From Kitagawia praeruptora (Eukaryota > Streptophyta > Magnoliopsida > Apiales > Apiaceae), in NCBI GenBank assembly GCA_037693485.1, contig CM075348.1, positions 37,008,501 through 37,072,500 of the forward strand: a DNA stretch of 64,000 bases, given 5' to 3'. Numbering within the stretch: position 1 is the stretch's first letter; each line of letters opens with the position of its first letter. The position numbers were made by a program, and so were the translations under genes. This document shows positions 58,517-64,000 of this stretch, piece after piece. The notes under the pieces were generated by a model. It did no database searches and was not told the origin of the DNA. It saw nothing but the letters and a program-made list of their open reading frames with translations.

Positions 58517-59992
58517 TTAGGAGAAATTCAACATACCTAGCTCACTTACCAACCTTGTGAATGTTGATTCATCAAGTGGCTTGGTAAAGATATCTGCAAG
58601 TTGCTTCTCACTTGGAACGAAATAAAGTTCCACAGTACCTTCCATCACATGTTCTCTGATGAAATGGTACCTAATGTCTATGTGCTTGGTCTTGGAATGT
58701 TGCACTGGATTCTCAGATATGGCAATTGCACTTGTGTTGTCACAAAATATTGGGATTCTATCAACTCTTAACCCATAATCAAGCAGTTGATTCTTCATCC
58801 ATAGTATCTGTGCACAGCAACTTCCAGCTGCAATATACTCAGCTTCTGCAGTAGAAGTGGAAACTGAATTCTGCTTCTTGCTAAACCATGAAACCAGCGT
58901 GTTCCCTAAGAATTGACAAGTGCCTATAGTACTTTTTCTATCAATTTTACAACGTGCATAATCTGCATCTGAATAGCTAGTTAGATTAAAACCAGATTCT
59001 CTAGGATACCAAATGCCAAGGTTTGGTGTTCCTTTGAGATATCTGAAAATCCTTTTAATAGCTATTAAATGAGATTCTCTGGGATCAGCTTGGAATCTTG
59101 CACATAAACAGGTAGAAAACATAACATCAGGTCTGCTTGCTGTTAAGTATAAAAGTGAGCCCACCATGCCCCTATAACTTGAGATGTCCACTTTCTTCTC
59201 CTTAGTATTCAACTCAAGTTTAGTGGCAGTGGCCATGGGTGTTTTTGCAAATGCACAATCCAGCATGTTAAATCTTTTCAAAAGATCATTAACATACTTG
59301 GATTGACTGATGAAAATCCCATCACTAACTTGCTTTACTTGTAAGCCAAGGAAATAAGTTAGTTCACCCATCATGCTCATCTCATACTTACTTTGCATAA
59401 GTTTGGCAAACCTTTTGCAAAGCTTCTCATCAGTAGACCCAAAAATTATATCATCTGCATAAATTTGAACAAGTATCATAGAGCCATTGACATTTCTATA
59501 AAAGAGAGTTTTGTCAACAGTACCTCGAGTGAATTGATTCTCTATAAGGAACTGTGAGAGAGTGTCATACCAGGATCTAGGTGCTTGCTTCAGGCCATAG
59601 AGTGCTTTGAGAAGAAAATAGACATATTCTGGGAATTCTGGGTCTTCAAAACCAGGAGGTTGACTTACATGTACCTCTTCTTCCAAAATGCCATTTAGAA
59701 AAGCACTCTTGACATCCATTTGATAGACTTTGAAATTGGCATGGGTTGCATAGGCCAGGAAGATTCTGATTGCTTCCAACCTTGCTACAGGTGCAAAGGT
59801 CTCATCAAAATAAATTCCTTCTTCTTGACAGTAGCCTTTTGCAACCAACCTTGCTTTGTTCCTTGTCACTATGCCATTCTCATCCATCTTATTCTTGAAC
59901 ACCCATTTTGTGTCAATTACTGACTTGCCTTTAGGCTTGGGTACAAGCTTCCACACTTCATTTCTTTCAAACTGGTTTAGCTCCTCTTGCAT
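58517..59992 (-). CDS. Copia reverse transcriptase and RNase H domains, open
   Basis: A 491-codon open frame, the C-terminal part of a Copia pol polyprotein. RT starts with VWKLVPKPKGKSVIDTKWVF, then FAPVARLEAIR and YQMDVKSAFLNG (first Asp), LYGLKQAPRSWYD and the catalytic IYADDIIFG. RNase H follows with SYSDADYA, STAEAEYIA, CDNTSAI and KHIDIRYHFIRE, ending ADIFTKPL. All catalytic residues I can place are present. It is separated from the integrase frame by a one-base shift near 59995-60010, so it would not be made as a normal polyprotein. The apparent start Met is internal to the ancestral polyprotein. Confidence 0.92.
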   Translation of the reverse strand: MQEELNQFERNEVWKLVPKPKGKSVIDTKWVFKNKMDENGIVTRNKARLVAKGYCQEEGIYFDETFAPVARLEAIRIFLAYATHANFKVYQMDVKSAFLNGILEEEVHVSQPPGFEDPEFPEYVYFLLKALYGLKQAPRSWYDTLSQFLIENQFTRGTVDKTLFYRNVNGSMILVQIYADDIIFGSTDEKLCKRFAKLMQSKYEMSMMGELTYFLGLQVKQVSDGIFISQSKYVNDLLKRFNMLDCAFAKTPMATATKLELNTKEKKVDISSYRGMVGSLLYLTASRPDVMFSTCLCARFQADPRESHLIAIKRIFRYLKGTPNLGIWYPRESGFNLTSYSDADYARCKIDRKSTIGTCQFLGNTLVSWFSKKQNSVSTSTAEAEYIAAGSCCAQILWMKNQLLDYGLRVDRIPIFCDNTSAIAISENPVQHSKTKHIDIRYHFIREHVMEGTVELYFVPSEKQLADIFTKPLDESTFTRLVSELGMLNFS

Positions 59993-59994
59993 TG

Positions 59995-61797
59995 CTAAAA
60001 CCCAGTCTGGATGGCATTCTCAACTCTCTTAGGTTCTTCTTTAGACAAAAAACTGCTATACAAGCATTCTTCTTGAGTTACCCTTCTAGTTTGGACTTTT
60101 GCATTTGAATCTCCAATTATGAGTTCAAATGGGTGATCTCTGGTCCATTTTCTTGATGTTGGCAGGTTCAGCCTAGACGACGTAGCTTCATTCTCCCTGT
60201 GTTGATCATTCTGATTGGTTGTTGAGTGATGACTCTGAGAGACTCCCCCTGAGTGTGTGGCTCTTGAGGTTGGAGTTCTAACAGAGTTATCAATGGATAA
60301 TTCTCTGTAGCTATCAACGGGTAATCCAGAATTGTCTTCAACGGATCGGGTTTCTTCAGCATCAATGGATGGTGTCCCACGCTCTACACCTCGAGCATGT
60401 TTCGATCTTACACCAGTCGATACTATTTCTACATCATCTTCACTACCTTCACCAGACATATCATTTTCGAATGATAAATCTTCATGGAAACCTTCATCTA
60501 TCAACCCTTGGATTTTCTTATCATCAAAGACAACATGTATAGATTCCATAATAATGTTTAGTCTTAGGTTGTAGATTCTATATGATTTCCCTGCTGAGTA
60601 TCCAACAAAGATAGCTTCATCTGCTTTGGTGTCAAACTTTCCAATGTTTTCACCTTGATTTCTCAGGACAAAACATTTGCAACCAAAGACATGTAAGAAG
60701 TTAACTGTTGGCTTCTTTCCCTTGAATAGTTGGTATGGAGTCAGTCTTTTTGCTTGATTGATCAAAGAGATGTTCTGAGTATAGCAGGTAGTATTGACAG
60801 CTTCTGCCCAGAAATAAGTTGGCAACTTTGATTCTTCAAGCATTGTTCTTGCAGCTTCAATGAGAGTCCTGTTCTTCCTTTCTACTACACCATTTTGTTG
60901 AGGAGTCCTAGGTGCAGAGAATTCTTGGATAATTCCTTGTTCTTCACAAAACTCTCTCATCATAGAATTCTTGAACTCAGTTCCATTGTCACTTCTCATC
61001 CTTATTACTCTGAAGGAAGGATTATTGTTAACTGTTCTGATATCATTGATGATGACTTCTCCTGCCTCATCCTTGGAGTGCAGAAAGAATGTCCACGTGA
61101 ATTTAGAGAAGTCATCCACAATCACTAGACAGTTTTTCTTCTTAGAGATTGACATTACATTGACTGGTCCAAATAGATCCATGTGAAGTAGCTGTAGAGG
61201 ATGATCAATGGAGGACATTAACTTGGATTTGAAAGAGGCCTTCTTTTGCTTCCCTTTTTGGCATGCATCACACAAACCATCTTTGGAGAAATCCAATTTT
61301 GGAATACCTCTAACCAGATCCTTCTTTACCAACTCATTCATTGCTTAGAAATTCAAGTGTGACAGTTTCTTGTGCCATAGCTAACCTTCATCTACACTTG
61401 CCTTGCTGAAGAGGCATGTAGCAGTATCTGCACTTGTTGAATTGAAGTCAGCTGTGTACACATTCCCTTTTCGGTTGCCTGTCATCAATATCTTGTTGTC
61501 ATTTTTCCTAAAAACAACAAAAGCTTCTGTAGTAAACCACACATTTTGACCTTTGTCACATAGTTGACTGATACTCAGCAAATTATGCTTGAGTCCATCA
61601 ACTAGTGCTATATCCTCAATGACAACATTTCCTTTTGAAATCAAGCCATATCCTCTAGTATATCCTTTGCTGTTGTCTCTAAAGGTAATGCTAGGGCCAG
61701 CTCTCTCCTCAAACTTAGTGAGCAGGGTAGAATCTCCAGTCATATGTCTAGAACATCCACTATCCAGATACCAGAGGTTCTTTCTATCTCCCTGCAC
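59995..61797 (-). pseudogene. Copia protease and integrase, three lesions
   Basis: 61797-61381 carries the protease motif LWYLDSGCSRHMTGD and the gag-pre-integrase region. An in-frame TAG at 61381 and TAA near 61343 follow, flanking LWHKKLSHLNF, the HH half of the integrase zinc finger; CDACQKGK is the CC half. The core has LLHMDLFGPV (D), MRSDNGTEF (D) and PQQNGVVERKNR (E). After the core a Ser/Thr-rich linker contains four of the dispersed motifs (60285-60370). The frame ends at 59995 from a shift before the RT. Confidence 0.9.
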
Positions 61798-61969
61798 ACA
61801 TCAAAACGAAATCAAGTTGATATTGGAATATTAAAAGCATTATAGTATGGATTATACATGAATGGCATGTTTGCATATAGACTAGATGCATGAGCAGATT
61901 GAGCATTATTGTTAGGCATAGCATACATGGCAGAAGTAGGCAAGTGTAAAGGCATGGGAGCATTTTTTA

Positions 61970-64000
61970 ATTTTCTACAGCTAGCAGATAGGTGATTAAC
62001 ACTACCACAATTAACACATTCCTTTCTAGGAGCATATTTATCTGGGGTATAATTGTTGTGTTAATTAATCCCTACTTTGCCATTTCTGTTCTTTCTCCTA
62101 CCTTTAGCTCTTGACTCAACTTTCTCTAACTTGTCCTTCAATTGCTTTTGGGACAAGTGACCTATGTTAGCTTCCTCAACTGATTTTGTTTTGCTACATT
62201 CTCCTTTCTCAAAGTTCTTGCTGACTGGACCATATTGATTGTTCAATTTAACCAGAGTTGCTTTGCTGACAGTTTTGGATTTCGATGGATGACATTGCTC
62301 TGTATCCATCGATGGCTCATTGATCAACGGATATCTGCATGCATCATCCATTGATTCACTATCAGAAGCAGTCTCTCCATCAACTCCTAACTTTACTTTT
62401 CCTAATTTTCTAAAGGAGTTAATCCCTTGGACACCACAAATTTCTTCAGTGGTAGCTCTGGATTTTCCCCAAGAGGCAATAAGGTCTTGACTTTTCTTCA
62501 ACTGTTCTTTTAAACTGTTTTCTCGTTTAAGGGCTTCAAGCAAACCATCTTTAGCTTCCTTGCAGTCTCTCCTCATAACCTCAAACTTAATTAACTGAGT
62601 TTCTATCAAAGCATTCCTATCACTTAACTTTTCATTTAGCTCTTTTATTCTTTTGTTCTCTTTGTTAAGCGATTTTAAGGAAACGTGCATGTTATACAAT
62701 TCAAGAGATATTTCATCAATTGTACTAGCACATTCAGCTTTAGATAAGTCAGATAGGTTAGAGGAGAATACCTGGTTGCTTGCTGAACTAGCTTCTTCAT
62801 CTTTCTCATTTACCATGAGGGCAAGATTGACAAACTCTTCTTCTGCATCAGAATCTCCACCAGTAGCCCAATCACTGTCTCTTGACACAAAAGCCTTTTC
62901 CTTCTGATTGAGAAGATCGAAATATTTCTTCTTGTAGTCAACAGTTCCAAACTGTTTCCTCTCATTCTCAGCTTTAGGCTTTCTGCACTCATTGGCAAAA
63001 TGGCCAGCAATTCCATAGTTGAAGCATTTGAACTTAGATCTATCAACCATGTTTTTGGATGGTTGACCATTCTTTCTGAATTGTCTGCCTCCTGCTAGAT
63101 TCCTCTTGAATTTAAGCTTTGAGAACCTTCTTGACAAGAATGCTAGATAGTCATCCAAGTCATCAGATTCACTTGATGCATCGAGTTCTTCAATCAACTT
63201 GCTTTTCCCCCTGGTAAAATCAACTCCACCATCACAAGTCACAGAACTTGGTGTGGTCTTTATGCTCTCCATCTTCTCACTCTCTTGGCTTACTGGAATA
63301 TTGGCCACCAAGGCAACAGATCCAGCCTTCTTCTGAATCTTCTCCACTTCCTCATCTTGTTGCATTTCAAGCTCATAGGTTTTCAGAATACCATACAGTC
63401 TCTCAAGTGTAAATTCTTTATAGTATTGAGAGTTTCTCAATGAGACTGTCATTGGCTTCCATTCCTTTGGAAGAGACCTCAGAAATTTCAGGTTGGAGTC
63501 CTTGGTTTCATATTTTCTCCCATACAACTTCAGACCATTTAGTAGTTTTTGGAATCTACTAAATATATCTGTCAAATTTTCAACAGAGGAATAGTGAAAA
63601 TGTTCATATTGTTGTATTAGGAGCTGCATCTTATTTTCTCTGACTTGTTCAGTTCCTTCACAGATTGTATGAATGGTATCCCACACTTGCTTGGAAGAGG
63701 TGCAGTTTATAACACAATCAAACATATCTTGGTCAATACCATTGAATAAGATGTTCATGACCTTATTATCCTTATGTATCACTTCCAAGTCTTCATCTGT
63801 GAACTCATCCTGAGTTTTTTGGAATAGACCTTCCAGCTGCTTCACCAACACCAGAGTTAGGCTTCATGGGAACATGAGGGCCTTTCTCTATACAGTCAAC
63901 ATAATCTTCGTCTAATGCTGAGAGATGGAGATGCGTCTTTACCTTCCAATGAAAGTAGTTGTCTTTGTCAAGAATTGGAATCTTTACCCATGTGTCCTTC
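61970..64000 (-). pseudogene. SIRE-like gag, runs off window, frameshift and stop
   Basis: The N-terminal part at the window edge reads WVKIPILDKDNYFHWKVKTH; a frameshift near 63850 separates it from 63851-62061 (596 codons). Landmarks are TICEGTEQVRENKMQLL, a first zinc knuckle with its second Cys changed to Tyr (CFNYGIAGHFANEC), a long coiled coil (ELNEKLSDRNALIETQLIKF), then a TAA at 62061. The same frame continues to a second, intact knuckle CVNCGSVNHLSASC (about 61975-62017). Four dispersed motifs lie at 62280-62365. Confidence 0.87.

Larger units (their letters stand above)
52356..64000 (-). mobile_element. SIRE-like Ty1/copia element with long extra ORF (5' end off window)
   Basis: Minus-strand order from the window edge: gag (64000-61970), protease-integrase (61797-59995), RT-RNase H (59992-58517), a small ORF (57843-57538), a roughly 1,190-codon frame (57135-53557), PPT, 3' LTR (53361-52356). 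RT wording and the extra 3' ORFs place it in the SIRE/Maximus group. Multiple nonsense and frameshift changes make it defective. The 5' LTR, and the second copy of the flanking ATATA, should lie beyond 64000. Confidence 0.88.

Overview
The window is plant nuclear DNA, almost certainly from a eudicot with a repeat-rich genome. The evidence is a spliced Nudix gene with GT-AG introns, the last two exons of a plant MHF2/CENP-X gene, and a dense nest of plant-type LTR retrotransposons, L1 and RTE LINEs, Helitrons and MITEs. The repeat families look to me like those of Apiaceae (carrot, celery, coriander group), but that is a recollection-level guess. No bacterial, organellar or CRISPR feature is seen.

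Layout. 1-6451: a young minus-strand Ty3/gypsy (Athila/Tat-type) element that carries only gag, inserted in the gag of a minus-strand SIRE-like Copia (6452-9262), which in turn sits in a Helitron. 9263-10825: two Helitrons. 10941-12605: a broken minus-strand L1 LINE. 13370-14729: a Mutator-type long-TIR element with a Tourist MITE nested in one TIR. 14739-21559: a plus-strand L1 LINE split by two solo LTRs (534 bp and 3565 bp), with a second RNase H-like reading frame near its 3' end. 23440-27590: a nearly full-length but inactivated RTE LINE. 28036-34657: the one apparently intact host gene, a four-exon Nudix hydrolase. 36065-42130: Helitrons, tandem repeats, a solo-type LTR related to the element at 1-6451, a hAT MITE and tRNA-like modules. 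42565-51498: a coding-poor, Tat-like LTR element whose 3' LTR was split by an internally deleted Copia (42657-46044). 51550-51786: the 3' end of MHF2. 52356-64000: a SIRE-like Copia with gag, protease, integrase, RT/RNase H and about 1,190 codons of extra reading frame between pol and the 3' LTR; its 5' LTR lies beyond the window.

Most of the window is transposable-element biology. The nesting order can be dated by target-site duplications: CCTTTTATT for the MULE, TAA for the Tourist MITE (checked against its own empty site), AAAAT and GTTCT for the two solo LTRs, CGTTTTAT for the hAT MITE and CACCG for the nested Copia. The points I would look at first are a short near-palindromic motif (around TATCCRTYGAT) scattered through coding and non-coding parts of the SIRE-like element, a different clustered motif (TCGAAT) in the other SIRE-like LTR, the very long extra ORF, the gag-only element, the LINE-associated second RNase H-like frame, and tRNA-like modules in small Helitrons. 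All coding calls come from reading translations by eye; no database search was run.
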